NCBI RefSeq assembly: GCF_014205155.1 | Contig: NZ_JACHMX010000001.1 | Coordinates: 3,658,001 to 3,722,000, forward strand | Origin: Amycolatopsis umgeniensis | GTDB lineage: Bacteria; Actinomycetota; Actinomycetes; Mycobacteriales; Pseudonocardiaceae | Length of the DNA: 64,000 nt | Reading direction: 5' to 3' | In this document: positions 34,105 to 41,230 of the stretch, piece by piece | How the letters are laid out: every line of letters begins with the position of its first letter | Position numbering within the stretch: the stretch's first letter is position 1 | The notes under the pieces: generated by a model | What the model was told of the DNA's origin: nothing | What the model saw: the letters and a program-made list of their open reading frames with translations, nothing else | The model's database searches: none | Translations under genes and position numbers: made by a program

Positions 34105-35253
34105 TCAAGCGTCCGAACGGGTGACCTCGTCCGCCGCGCGCAGCACGCGCAAGGTGTTCTTCCCGGCCAGTTTCGCGCAATCCTCGTCGCTCCAGCCGCG
34201 TTCCATCAGCGCGGCGAACAGCACCGGGTACTTCGACACGTCTTCGAGGCCCTCGGGCAGTGTCGCGACTCCGTCGTAGTCGCCGCCGAGGCCGATGTGA
34301 TCGACTCCGGCCACTTCGCGCGCGTGCTCGATGTGCGCGACGACGTCGTCGATGCTCGCCTTCGGCTTCTCCGGGCCACCTCGCTCCGCGGTGAACTTCG
34401 TGCGCTGGTCGAGGTTCCGGTAGTCCTGACCCGCGGCTTCCATGTCCAGGCGCAGCTGGTCGTCCCACTCGGCGACCTTCGGCGAGATGAAGCCCGGCAC
34501 GAACGTCACCATCGCGACGCCGTCCTTGGCGGCCAGGGTTTCCAGGACGTCGTCGGGGATGTTGCGGGCGTGGTCGTTGACCGCGACGCACGAGGAGTGG
34601 CTGAAGATCACCGGCGCGGAACTGACCTCCAGCGCGGCGCGCATCGTGCTCGGCGCGACGTGCGAAAGGTCGACCAGCATGCCGATCTTGTTCATCTCAC
34701 GGACGACGTCGCGGCCGAAATCGGTGAGCCCGCCGTGCGCGGGTTCGTCGGTGGCGGAGTCGGCCCAGGTGGTGTTGTAGTTGTGCGTCAGCGTCATGTA
34801 GCGGACACCGAGACGGCGCAGGATCCTCAGCACGCCAAGGGATTCGGCGATGCTGTGGCCGCCTTCGGCGCCCAGCAGCGAAGCGATCTTGCCGTCGCGG
34901 AACGCGGCCTCGGCCTGATCGGCGGTGTCGGCGAAGGCGAGCCGATCGGGGTACCGCTCGATCATCTGGTGCACGATCTCGATCTGTTCGAGGACCGCGG
35001 TGACCGCGCTGTGCCCCTCGAACTGGCAAGGCACGTAGACGGACCAGAACTGCATCCCGAGCCTGCCTTCGGCGAGCTTCGGGAAGTCGGTGTGCAGATG
35101 CGGCTGGCGGACCGTGAGGTCCGTGCCCGCCACGGCCTCGACCGGATCCGGCCCGGTCGTGACCCGCAGCTCCCATGGCAGATCGTTGTGCCCGTCCGCG
35201 AGGAGCACCGTTTCGAGCAGGGCCTGGGCTCGGACGAGGTCACCGTTAGTCAT
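34105..35253 (-). CDS. Membrane-dipeptidase-type (M19) dipeptidase
   Basis: 382 aa zinc TIM-barrel peptidase. Zinc ligands are visible in LADGHNDLP (H22, D24), LLGAEGGHS (bridging Glu), the later VDLSHVAPST and IFSHSS histidines, and GLGGDYDG (Asp). No signal peptide, so it is cytoplasmic, unlike the mammalian renal enzyme. It would cleave dipeptides, with wide side-chain tolerance, and may act on D-residues. The gene is 36 nt from the next gene and runs in the same direction as the MhqD-like hydrolase. Confidence 0.9.
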   Translation of the reverse strand: MTNGDLVRAQALLETVLLADGHNDLPWELRVTTGPDPVEAVAGTDLTVRQPHLHTDFPKLAEGRLGMQFWSVYVPCQFEGHSAVTAVLEQIEIVHQMIERYPDRLAFADTADQAEAAFRDGKIASLLGAEGGHSIAESLGVLRILRRLGVRYMTLTHNYNTTWADSATDEPAHGGLTDFGRDVVREMNKIGMLVDLSHVAPSTMRAALEVSSAPVIFSHSSCVAVNDHARNIPDDVLETLAAKDGVAMVTFVPGFISPKVAEWDDQLRLDMEAAGQDYRNLDQRTKFTAERGGPEKPKASIDDVVAHIEHAREVAGVDHIGLGGDYDGVATLPEGLEDVSKYPVLFAALMERGWSDEDCAKLAGKNTLRVLRAADEVTRSDA

Positions 35254-35289
35254 CCGACGATGTTACGTTCGGCTACTTTGCTCTCCCCG

Positions 35290-35895
35290 CTACGGGTTGA
35301 GCCACCCCGCGGCCGCTACCAAACCGTTGCCGGTCACCTGGTGCCCGCCGGGATGACGGTGGGCGACGACCTCCGCGGACCGCTCGCGCAGGTCCCGGAC
35401 GAGTGTCTCCGCCGAAGCCAGCGGCGCCATCGGATCGTGTTCACCGTTCGACAGGAAGACCCGCGTGCCGGACAGATCGTTTCGTGGCGGCGACGGGAGC
35501 GGGGACATCGCCGCGAACAGCGCGGCCTCGCCGACGGCGTCCGGGCGGAGCAGGGTCACCGCGGCGGCGATGTTGGCGCCGTTGGAGAACCCGATGGCGA
35601 CCAGCCGCCTGCCCTCGAGCCCGTATTCCTTGCGCGAGGCGAGCACGAAATCGGCCAGCTGGTTCGCGCGGAAGACGACGTCCTCGTGATCGAAAACGCC
35701 CTCCTCCAGCCGCCGGAACCACCGCGGGGCACCGTGTTCCGACACCGGCCCGGCCGGCGCGAGCAGCGCGGACGCCGGGCTCAGCCGGCGGGCGAGCGGC
35801 ACGAGATCGTCCGGCCCGCCGCCGGTGCCGTGCAGGAGCAGCAGCACCGGCTCGTCCGGCGATCCCTCGACGTACTTGTGCTCTAGAGACTTCAT
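35290..35895 (-). CDS. MhqD-like alpha/beta hydrolase (carboxylesterase)
   Basis: 201 aa with a complete triad: S104 in IGFSNGANIA, D154 in SNGEHDPMAP and H185 in HPGGHQV; LLLHGTGGGPDD forms the oxyanion hole. It overlaps the upstream ring-cleaving dioxygenase by 4 bp (ATGA). In Bacillus, the MhqO dioxygenase and MhqD hydrolase pair detoxifies quinones and hydroquinones under MhqR (MarR) control, and the same three types of gene occur together here. The role is thus inferred mainly from this arrangement. Confidence 0.85.
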   Translation of the reverse strand: MKSLEHKYVEGSPDEPVLLLLHGTGGGPDDLVPLARRLSPASALLAPAGPVSEHGAPRWFRRLEEGVFDHEDVVFRANQLADFVLASRKEYGLEGRRLVAIGFSNGANIAAAVTLLRPDAVGEAALFAAMSPLPSPPRNDLSGTRVFLSNGEHDPMAPLASAETLVRDLRERSAEVVAHRHPGGHQVTGNGLVAAAGWLNP

Positions 35896-36851
35896 CGCGG
35901 GTTGTTCTCGCTCGGGAGGTCCAGCTTCGGCAGCATCGCCTCGATGTCCTCGCGTTTCGGCTCCAGCCACGGCGGCAGCTTCAGCGCGCGGCCGAGTTCG
36001 AGCAGCGGCTCGTCGATCGCGAACCCGGGTTCGTCGGTCGCGACTTCGAGCAGGGTGCCGCCCGGCTCGCGGAAGTAGATCGAGCGGAAGTACTGACGGT
36101 CCAAAATGGACGTCACGTTCACGCCGTCGTCGATCAGCTCGTCGCGCCACGCGGCCTGGGTCGCCTCGTCCGGGGCGCGCCAGGCGACGTGGTGCACGGT
36201 GCCCGCCGCCACCAGACCGCGCGGGGCGTCCGGCGTCACGAGGACGTCGACGAGCGCGCCGGGGCCGCCTTCACCGGCGGAGAACCGCAGGCGGTTGTCC
36301 GCCTGGTGCTCGAAGGTCAGGCCGAGTCCGTCGGTCAGCATCCCGGCGGTCGCGTCCTCTTTGGACACCGAGAGCGTGACGGAGTGCAGCCCGCGGATCG
36401 CGTGTTCGGCGGGGACGAGTTTCGTGTCCCACGGGTCGCGCGGGTCGCCCTGGGGATGTGCGACGAGCGCGAGCTTCAAGCCGTCCGGGTCGAGGAAGGC
36501 GAGCGTCTCCTCGCCGTCGGAGTTGCGGATCTGGCTCGTCTCGACGCGGCTCTCGGCGAGGTGCCGTTTCCACCAGCCGAGCGAGGCTTCCGGTACCGAG
36601 AACGACGTCGTGGTCGCCTGACCGGTGCCGTGACGGCCCTTCGGCGCGTCCTTCCACGGGAAGAACGTCATCAGCGAACCGGGTTTGCCGGAGCCGTCGC
36701 CGTAATAGAGGTGGTACGTGCCGGGGTCGTCGAAGTTCACGGTGGTCTTCACCAGCCGCAGGCCGAGGGCCCGGGTGTAGAAGTCCGCGTTGCGCTGGGG
36801 ATCGCCACCGATGGCGGTGACGTGGTGCAGGCCCGAAGTCTTGATCGACAT
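35892..36851 (-). CDS. Ring-cleaving VOC dioxygenase (MhqO-like)
   Basis: 319 aa with two vicinal-oxygen-chelate halves: GLHHVTAIGGDPQRNADFYTRALGLRLV at the start and GLHSVTLSVSKEDATAGMLTDGLG in the second half, and a late metal Glu in PGGTLLEVATDEPGF. The family cleaves hydroquinones or catechols with Fe(II) and O2. It is the first gene of a two-gene operon with the hydrolase and is divergent from a MarR-type regulator; the intergenic dyad at 36919-36935 could switch both. Confidence 0.87.
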   Translation of the reverse strand: MSIKTSGLHHVTAIGGDPQRNADFYTRALGLRLVKTTVNFDDPGTYHLYYGDGSGKPGSLMTFFPWKDAPKGRHGTGQATTTSFSVPEASLGWWKRHLAESRVETSQIRNSDGEETLAFLDPDGLKLALVAHPQGDPRDPWDTKLVPAEHAIRGLHSVTLSVSKEDATAGMLTDGLGLTFEHQADNRLRFSAGEGGPGALVDVLVTPDAPRGLVAAGTVHHVAWRAPDEATQAAWRDELIDDGVNVTSILDRQYFRSIYFREPGGTLLEVATDEPGFAIDEPLLELGRALKLPPWLEPKREDIEAMLPKLDLPSENNPR

Positions 36852-36918
36852 GGTGCCCCTCCTCTGGGAGCCGGTGAACTCAAGCTAGCCCGATAACCTC
36901 TCGCGCGCAAGATATATT

Positions 36919-36935
36919 CCAGGAAGAGTTCTTGG
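36919..36935. promoter_or_regulatory. Probable MarR operator between the mhqO-like and marR genes
   Basis: CCAGGAAGAGTTCTTGG is a 7-bp inverted repeat with a 3-nt centre and one mismatch. It ends 2 nt before the -10 hexamer of the MarR gene, so binding there would block RNA polymerase. Confidence 0.6.
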
Positions 36936-36937
36936 TG

Positions 36938-36943
36938 TACCCT
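36938..36943 (+). promoter_or_regulatory. -10 hexamer TACCCT for the MarR gene
   Basis: TACCCT ends 7 nt before GTG 36951; the transcript is probably leaderless. Confidence 0.5.
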
Positions 36944-36950
36944 CGCTCGC

Positions 36951-37403
36951 GTGACAGCCGCGGAACCGAACGACGACGAAGTGGTCACGTGGTGGGGCCT
37001 GGTGATCGAGGGCTACCTGGCCACGCAGAACAAGCTGATGGGCGAGATAGCCGAACGGTTCGGCCTGGCGCCGGCGTCGTTCGACATCCTGCTGAGGCTC
37101 GTGCGATCACCTGAGCACCGGATGCCGATGACGCGGCTGGCCGTCGAGGCGGCGTTGTCCAGCGGCGGGTTCACCAAGGTCGCGGACCGGCTGGTGGCCG
37201 CGGATCTGATCTGCCGCGTGCCCAGCCCGGACGACCGCCGCGTCACGTTCGCGGCGCTCACCGAGCACGGCCTCGACGTCGCGCAGCAGGCGCGGGAGGC
37301 GTGTGCGGAGATCCTGCGGCGCATCGTTTTGGCTCCGCTGGGTGACGACGCGTCCGGCCTCGCCGAGGCCATGCGCACCTTGCGCACCGTCAACGGGGCT
37401 TGA
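36951..37403 (+). CDS. MarR-family regulator of the MhqO/MhqD-like operon
   Basis: 150 aa from GTG 36951. Winged-helix core MTRLAVEAALSSGGFTKVADRLVAADLICRVPSPDDRRVTFAALTEHG with the DDRR wing motif. It has no cysteine in the N-terminal half, so a direct thiol switch of the OhrR type there is unlikely; C101 (REACAEILRR) lies in a late helix. Divergent placement and the shared dyad support control of the dioxygenase-hydrolase operon, as MhqR does in Bacillus. Confidence 0.85.
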   Translation: MTAAEPNDDEVVTWWGLVIEGYLATQNKLMGEIAERFGLAPASFDILLRLVRSPEHRMPMTRLAVEAALSSGGFTKVADRLVAADLICRVPSPDDRRVTFAALTEHGLDVAQQAREACAEILRRIVLAPLGDDASGLAEAMRTLRTVNGA

Positions 37404-37449
37404 AAAACCGCCTCTGGCCTGCCGCTTTCGCGGAGCGCACGCTAGGGGG

Positions 37450-37830
37450 ATGCTCACCGAATCGACGATCACGACGATGCTCCCGGTGACCGACGCCGAA
37501 CGCGCCGGCCGCTTCTACGCGGATTCCCTCGGTCTGCGCCGGACTTCCACCGGCGAAGACGGGACCGTCTACTTCGAGGCGGGCGCGGGCTCGATCGGCC
37601 TGCGCCCGATGCCCGCCGGATCTCAGAGCGAGAACACCGCGCTGAGTTTCGAGGTCGGCGACCTGGCTGCCGAGGTGCGGGTGCTGGAGGACCGCGGCGT
37701 GCGGTTCCAGGACTTCGAGGCGGACGGCATCAAAACCGTCGGCCATATCGCCGACCTCGGCAAGGAACGCGCGGCCTGGTTCACCGACAGCGAGGGGAAC
37801 GTCCTCTGCCTGCACGAGGTTCTCGCCTGA
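37450..37830 (+). CDS. VOC-family (glyoxalase-like) protein
   Basis: 126 aa single-unit VOC protein. It begins TMLPVTDAERAGRFYADSLGLRRT and ends with ERAAWFTDSEGNVLCLHEVLA, the usual two beta-alpha-beta modules with a final Glu that can bind metal. The usual N-terminal metal His is replaced (TTMLPV), so it may not be a glyoxalase I and could be a binding or resistance protein. ATG 37450 follows AGGGGG without the usual gap. A long palindrome array begins 3 nt after the stop. Confidence 0.72.
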   Translation: MLTESTITTMLPVTDAERAGRFYADSLGLRRTSTGEDGTVYFEAGAGSIGLRPMPAGSQSENTALSFEVGDLAAEVRVLEDRGVRFQDFEADGIKTVGHIADLGKERAAWFTDSEGNVLCLHEVLA

Positions 37831-37833
37831 CCC

Positions 37834-37897
37834 CGCGTTTCGTCCTCTGGATGCGGTACTTGCGCGCGCAAGTACCGCATCCAGAGGACGAAACGCG
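37834..37897. repeat. 64-nt perfect palindrome F2
   Basis: 32-bp perfect arms with no loop (centre between 37865 and 37866). The arm contains GTCCTCTGGATGCGGTACTT. It starts 3 nt after the VOC stop. Confidence 0.9.
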
Positions 37898-37930
37898 TGA
37901 GGGTGCGCTGGCCGGTGAGGGTGCTGCACA

Positions 37931-37985
37931 TGTCGCGAAAGCCACTTTCGGGACGTCTGATGTCCCGAAAGTGGCTTTCGCGACA
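37931..37985. repeat. Palindrome F1a (perfect, GTCTGAT loop)
   Basis: 24-bp perfect arms (37931-37954, 37962-37985) around GTCTGAT; core GAC-7 nt-GTC. Confidence 0.9.
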
Positions 37986-38031
37986 CCCGAGATGGCGGTG
38001 AGGCGGGCTCCGGGCGGAGACGCACCTGCGC

Positions 38032-38084
38032 GTTGCGAAAGCCACTTTCGCAACGTTCAAGGTTGCGAAAGTGGCTTTCGCAAC
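38032..38084. repeat. Palindrome F1b (perfect, GTTCAAG loop)
   Basis: 23-bp perfect arms (38032-38054, 38062-38084) around GTTCAAG. It follows the F1a copy by 46 nt. Confidence 0.9.
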
Positions 38085-38135
38085 CCCTTCCCAAGGAGCA
38101 CCCGCCGCGGCGGGCACCGGCCAGGATGCCTCGCC

Positions 38136-38200
38136 CGCATTCAGTCCTCTAGATGCGGTAGTTCGCGCGACGAACTACCGCATTCAGAGGACTAAATGCG
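38136..38200. repeat. Palindrome F2 overlapping the end of the ligase gene
   Basis: 30-nt arms (38136-38165, 38171-38200) with three mismatches around CGCGA. The right arm covers the last codons and stop of the benzoate-CoA ligase gene, so the palindrome is partly coding. Confidence 0.8.
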
Positions 38201-39782
38201 GAGGGGCGGGAGCCTGGATGTCGTACATGTCCCGCACCAGTTCGCGGATGACGTTGCGCCGGATCTTCCCGGTCGCCGTCTTCGGTAGTTCGCCCAGCTC
38301 GACGACGCCACGCGGCCGTTTGAACGACGCCAGCCCGGACCGGCAGAACTCGATCAGCTCGTCCGCGTCCAGCCTCCTGCCGGGCACGCCGACCACGCAC
38401 GCGACCGGTTTCTCGATGCCGTCGGCGTCGAAGGCGGCCACGACCGCGACCTCGGCGACCGCCGGATGCTGCAGCAGCCTCTCCTCGACTTCGGAGGGCG
38501 ACACCCAGATCCCGCCTGGCTTCAGCATGTCGTTGAAGCGCCCGAGACAGGTGTAACTCCCGTCGGCGTTCCGTACGAAGCTGTCGCCCGTCCGCAGCCA
38601 TTCGCCCTGGAAGACCCGCTTCGTCGTCTCGTAGCGCGCCCAATACCCCGTCGCGATCGACGGCCCGGCCACGAACAGCTCACCGGGCTGCCCGTCGGGC
38701 ACGGGCGCGCCGTGTTCGTCGCGCAGGGCGACCTCGTAGCCGGGCACCGGCACCCCGGTGCTGCCGGGGCGCACCTGACGCGGGCGATTGGACAGGAAGA
38801 TGTGCAACGCCTCCGTCGAGCCGATCCCGTCGATGATCTCGACGCCGAACCGGTCACGGAACCGTTCGTACAGCACGGCGGGCAGCGGTTCCCCCGCCGA
38901 AACCGCTTGGCGCACCGAGGCGAACGTGTCGTCCGGGATGTCACTGGCGAGCAGCGCCGCGTAGAAGGTGGGGACTCCGAAGAACAGCGTGGGCCGCTCC
39001 GCGCGGACCCTGGCGGCGATCAGTCCCGGGGTCGGCCGCGCCGGTTCGAGCAGCGTCGTCCCGCCCGCCGCGAGCGGGAAGAAGGCCGAATTCCCCAAGC
39101 CGTAGGCGAAGAACAGCTTCGGCACGGAAAGGAACTTGTCGTTCGGGCCTGTGTCCAGCACGCCGCGCGCGTACGTCTCGCAGACCGCGCGGATCCCCGC
39201 GTGCCGGTGCATCGCCCCCTTGGGCTTGCCCGTCGTCCCCGACGTGTACAGCCAGAGCGCGGGCGAGTCCTCCCAGGTCGGCGCCGGTTCGAAACCGTGA
39301 TCGTCCACTGTGGACAGATCGTTCCAGTCGTGCGCGCGGACCCCGGACGGCAGTTCGGCCGCCTTGGCCCTGTCCAGCACGACGTCGGTGACCTCCGGCG
39401 CCAGCCCCAGCGCGATCGCCGCCTGCCCGGCGAACTCGCCGGAAACGCACAGGACCCTCGCCCGCGCATCGGCGAGCACCTTGCCGAGGTCCAGCCCGGT
39501 GACCATGGTGGACACGGGTACCGCGACCGCTCCGGCCAGCATCGCGCCGAGAATCCCGGTGAGCAGTTCGACGTCGTCGACCATGCAGAACAGGACCCGC
39601 TCCTCGGGGCGGACCCCGAGCGCCTTCAGCCCCGCCGCGACCCGGCGGGATTCGGCCGCGAGCCCGGCGTACGTGAGACTCCGCCGCGGGGAGACGACCG
39701 CGTCCTTCCCCCCGTGCCCTTCCGCGAGATGCCTGTCGAGCAGGTAGCTCGCCGCGTTGAACCCGGTAGCGGCAGCGGTCAC
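38184..39782 (-). CDS. bclA: Benzoate-CoA ligase
   Basis: 532 aa acyl-adenylate enzyme that activates benzoate to benzoyl-CoA with ATP. Motifs: WLYTSGTTGKPKGAMHRH (P-loop), IDGIGSTEALHIFLSN (A5), GEWLRTGDSF (A7) and LPKTATGKIRRNVIRE with the catalytic Lys (A10). FFAYGLGNSAFFPLAAGGTTLL is typical of benzoate-CoA ligases. GTG 39782 is preceded by GAAGG, 20 nt after boxB. The final residues (HLVL-stop) are encoded inside an F2 palindrome, so the C-terminus has probably been rewritten by the repeat. Confidence 0.9.
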   Translation of the reverse strand: MTAAATGFNAASYLLDRHLAEGHGGKDAVVSPRRSLTYAGLAAESRRVAAGLKALGVRPEERVLFCMVDDVELLTGILGAMLAGAVAVPVSTMVTGLDLGKVLADARARVLCVSGEFAGQAAIALGLAPEVTDVVLDRAKAAELPSGVRAHDWNDLSTVDDHGFEPAPTWEDSPALWLYTSGTTGKPKGAMHRHAGIRAVCETYARGVLDTGPNDKFLSVPKLFFAYGLGNSAFFPLAAGGTTLLEPARPTPGLIAARVRAERPTLFFGVPTFYAALLASDIPDDTFASVRQAVSAGEPLPAVLYERFRDRFGVEIIDGIGSTEALHIFLSNRPRQVRPGSTGVPVPGYEVALRDEHGAPVPDGQPGELFVAGPSIATGYWARYETTKRVFQGEWLRTGDSFVRNADGSYTCLGRFNDMLKPGGIWVSPSEVEERLLQHPAVAEVAVVAAFDADGIEKPVACVVGVPGRRLDADELIEFCRSGLASFKRPRGVVELGELPKTATGKIRRNVIRELVRDMYDIQAPAPPHLVL

Positions 39783-39801
39783 GGGCGCACCTTCAATCGG
39801 C

Positions 39802-41223
39802 TCAGCTCAGGTAAACGTATTCGTAATCGAACGGTTTCCCATTGATGCCCTGGCGTGGCGGTGCCACCCAGCTCGCGATCTTTCCTCGCTCGTACACCGG
39901 GTGCATCAGCGATCGGACGAAGGTCAGGTCTTCGGGAGTGGGCAGCCACTTGCGTTTGCCGGCCAGCCAGGTCCGCTCGTCGACAACCGTGCCGTCGGGC
40001 GTCACATGGTGGCCGGAGTTTATGCCGACTTCGCGATTGAATCCAGGGTGCGGGAGGACGAATCGGAAGTCGATTCCGGCCTCGTCCAGAATCTTGTTCC
40101 AGCGGTTGACCCCGGTCTGGCAGTCGGCGCGGTACTCCTCCCGCAGGTCGAGGTTCAGCAGCAGGATGGCCTGGAGTTCCTCGGTCTCCCAGGTGCCGTC
40201 CGCTCGCGGCCGGGCCAGCGAACCGGCCGCGTCGGTGAGCTTGTGGTCGTCCTTGCGGCGGGTCTCCTGCCAGCGGCCTTTCAGCCCGGCGGTGTAGTAG
40301 TTCGCCGCGTTGGTCGAGGTCTCGCTGCCGAACAGGTCGAGCGAGACGGTGTAGTGGAAGTTGAGGTAACGCTGGATGAGATCGAGCGGGATCCCGCCGT
40401 GCCCGGCGATGTCGAAGGTGTCGTGCTCGCGGATCAGTTCGGCACTGCGGGTGACCACGCGGTCGACCCCGGTGGTGCCGACGAACATGTGGTGCGCCTC
40501 TTCCTTGAGCATGAATTCACAAGTGCGGGAAAGCGGGTCGAAGCCGCTTTCCTTGAGGGTGCCGAGCTGATATTTGCCATCGCGGTCGGTGAAATAGGTG
40601 AACATGTAGAACGCGAGCCAATCCGCGGTCTCTTCGTTGAAGGCGCCGAGGATACGCGGGGCGTCCGGACTTCCGGAATTCCGGAGCAGGAGACTTTCCG
40701 CTTCGTCGCGGCCTTCCCTGCCGAAGTAGGCGTGCAGCAGATAGACCATCGCCCACAGGTGACGGCCTTCTTCGACGTTGACCTGGAACAGGTTCCGCAG
40801 GTCGTAAAGGCTCGGCGCGGTGAGCCCCAGCAGTTTCTGCTGCTCGACCGACGCGGGTTCGGTGTCACCCTGGATGACGATGAGACGTTGCAGGTCGGCG
40901 CGGTACTCGCCGGGGACCTGCTGCCAGACCGGTTCGCCCTGGTGCTCGCCGAACGTGATGACGCGATCCGGATCCCGTTCCGCGAGGAAGATCCCCCACC
41001 GGTAGTCGGGCACGTTGACGTGGTCGAAATGCGCCCAGCCGTCGCGGCCGACGCTGACCGCGGTGCGCAGATACACCCCTTGGGTTCGCAGGGTGGGGCC
41101 CATCTCGCCCCACCAGTCCAGGAATTTCGGTTGCCAGCCCTCCAGCGCCCGCTGGAGCCGCCGGTCCCCGGAGAGATCGACGTTGTTGGGGATCTTGGCG
41201 TCGTAATCGATCTTGGTGGGCAT
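39802..41223 (-). CDS. boxB: Benzoyl-CoA 2,3-epoxidase, oxygenase subunit BoxB
   Basis: 473 aa diiron oxygenase that epoxidises benzoyl-CoA, the key step of aerobic CoA-dependent benzoate breakdown. Diiron ligands appear in FQVNVEEGRHLWAMVYLLH and EFMLKEEAHHMFVG, with a further Glu in FNEETADWLAFYMFTYF. Length and sequence pattern are those of BoxB. It lies between boxC (7 nt upstream) and the ligase gene. The BoxA reductase, needed to deliver electrons, is not encoded in the window. Confidence 0.94.
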   Translation of the reverse strand: MPTKIDYDAKIPNNVDLSGDRRLQRALEGWQPKFLDWWGEMGPTLRTQGVYLRTAVSVGRDGWAHFDHVNVPDYRWGIFLAERDPDRVITFGEHQGEPVWQQVPGEYRADLQRLIVIQGDTEPASVEQQKLLGLTAPSLYDLRNLFQVNVEEGRHLWAMVYLLHAYFGREGRDEAESLLLRNSGSPDAPRILGAFNEETADWLAFYMFTYFTDRDGKYQLGTLKESGFDPLSRTCEFMLKEEAHHMFVGTTGVDRVVTRSAELIREHDTFDIAGHGGIPLDLIQRYLNFHYTVSLDLFGSETSTNAANYYTAGLKGRWQETRRKDDHKLTDAAGSLARPRADGTWETEELQAILLLNLDLREEYRADCQTGVNRWNKILDEAGIDFRFVLPHPGFNREVGINSGHHVTPDGTVVDERTWLAGKRKWLPTPEDLTFVRSLMHPVYERGKIASWVAPPRQGINGKPFDYEYVYLS

Positions 41224-41230
41224 GGTTCTT

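Noticed and set aside
34075..35886. 603-codon frame antisense to the dipeptidase and hydrolase genes
   Set aside because: Covers two genes on the other strand, each with complete catalytic motifs.
37450..37830. VOC protein considered as a glyoxalase I or fosfomycin resistance enzyme
   Set aside because: The N-terminal metal His is absent, so the call was kept at family level.
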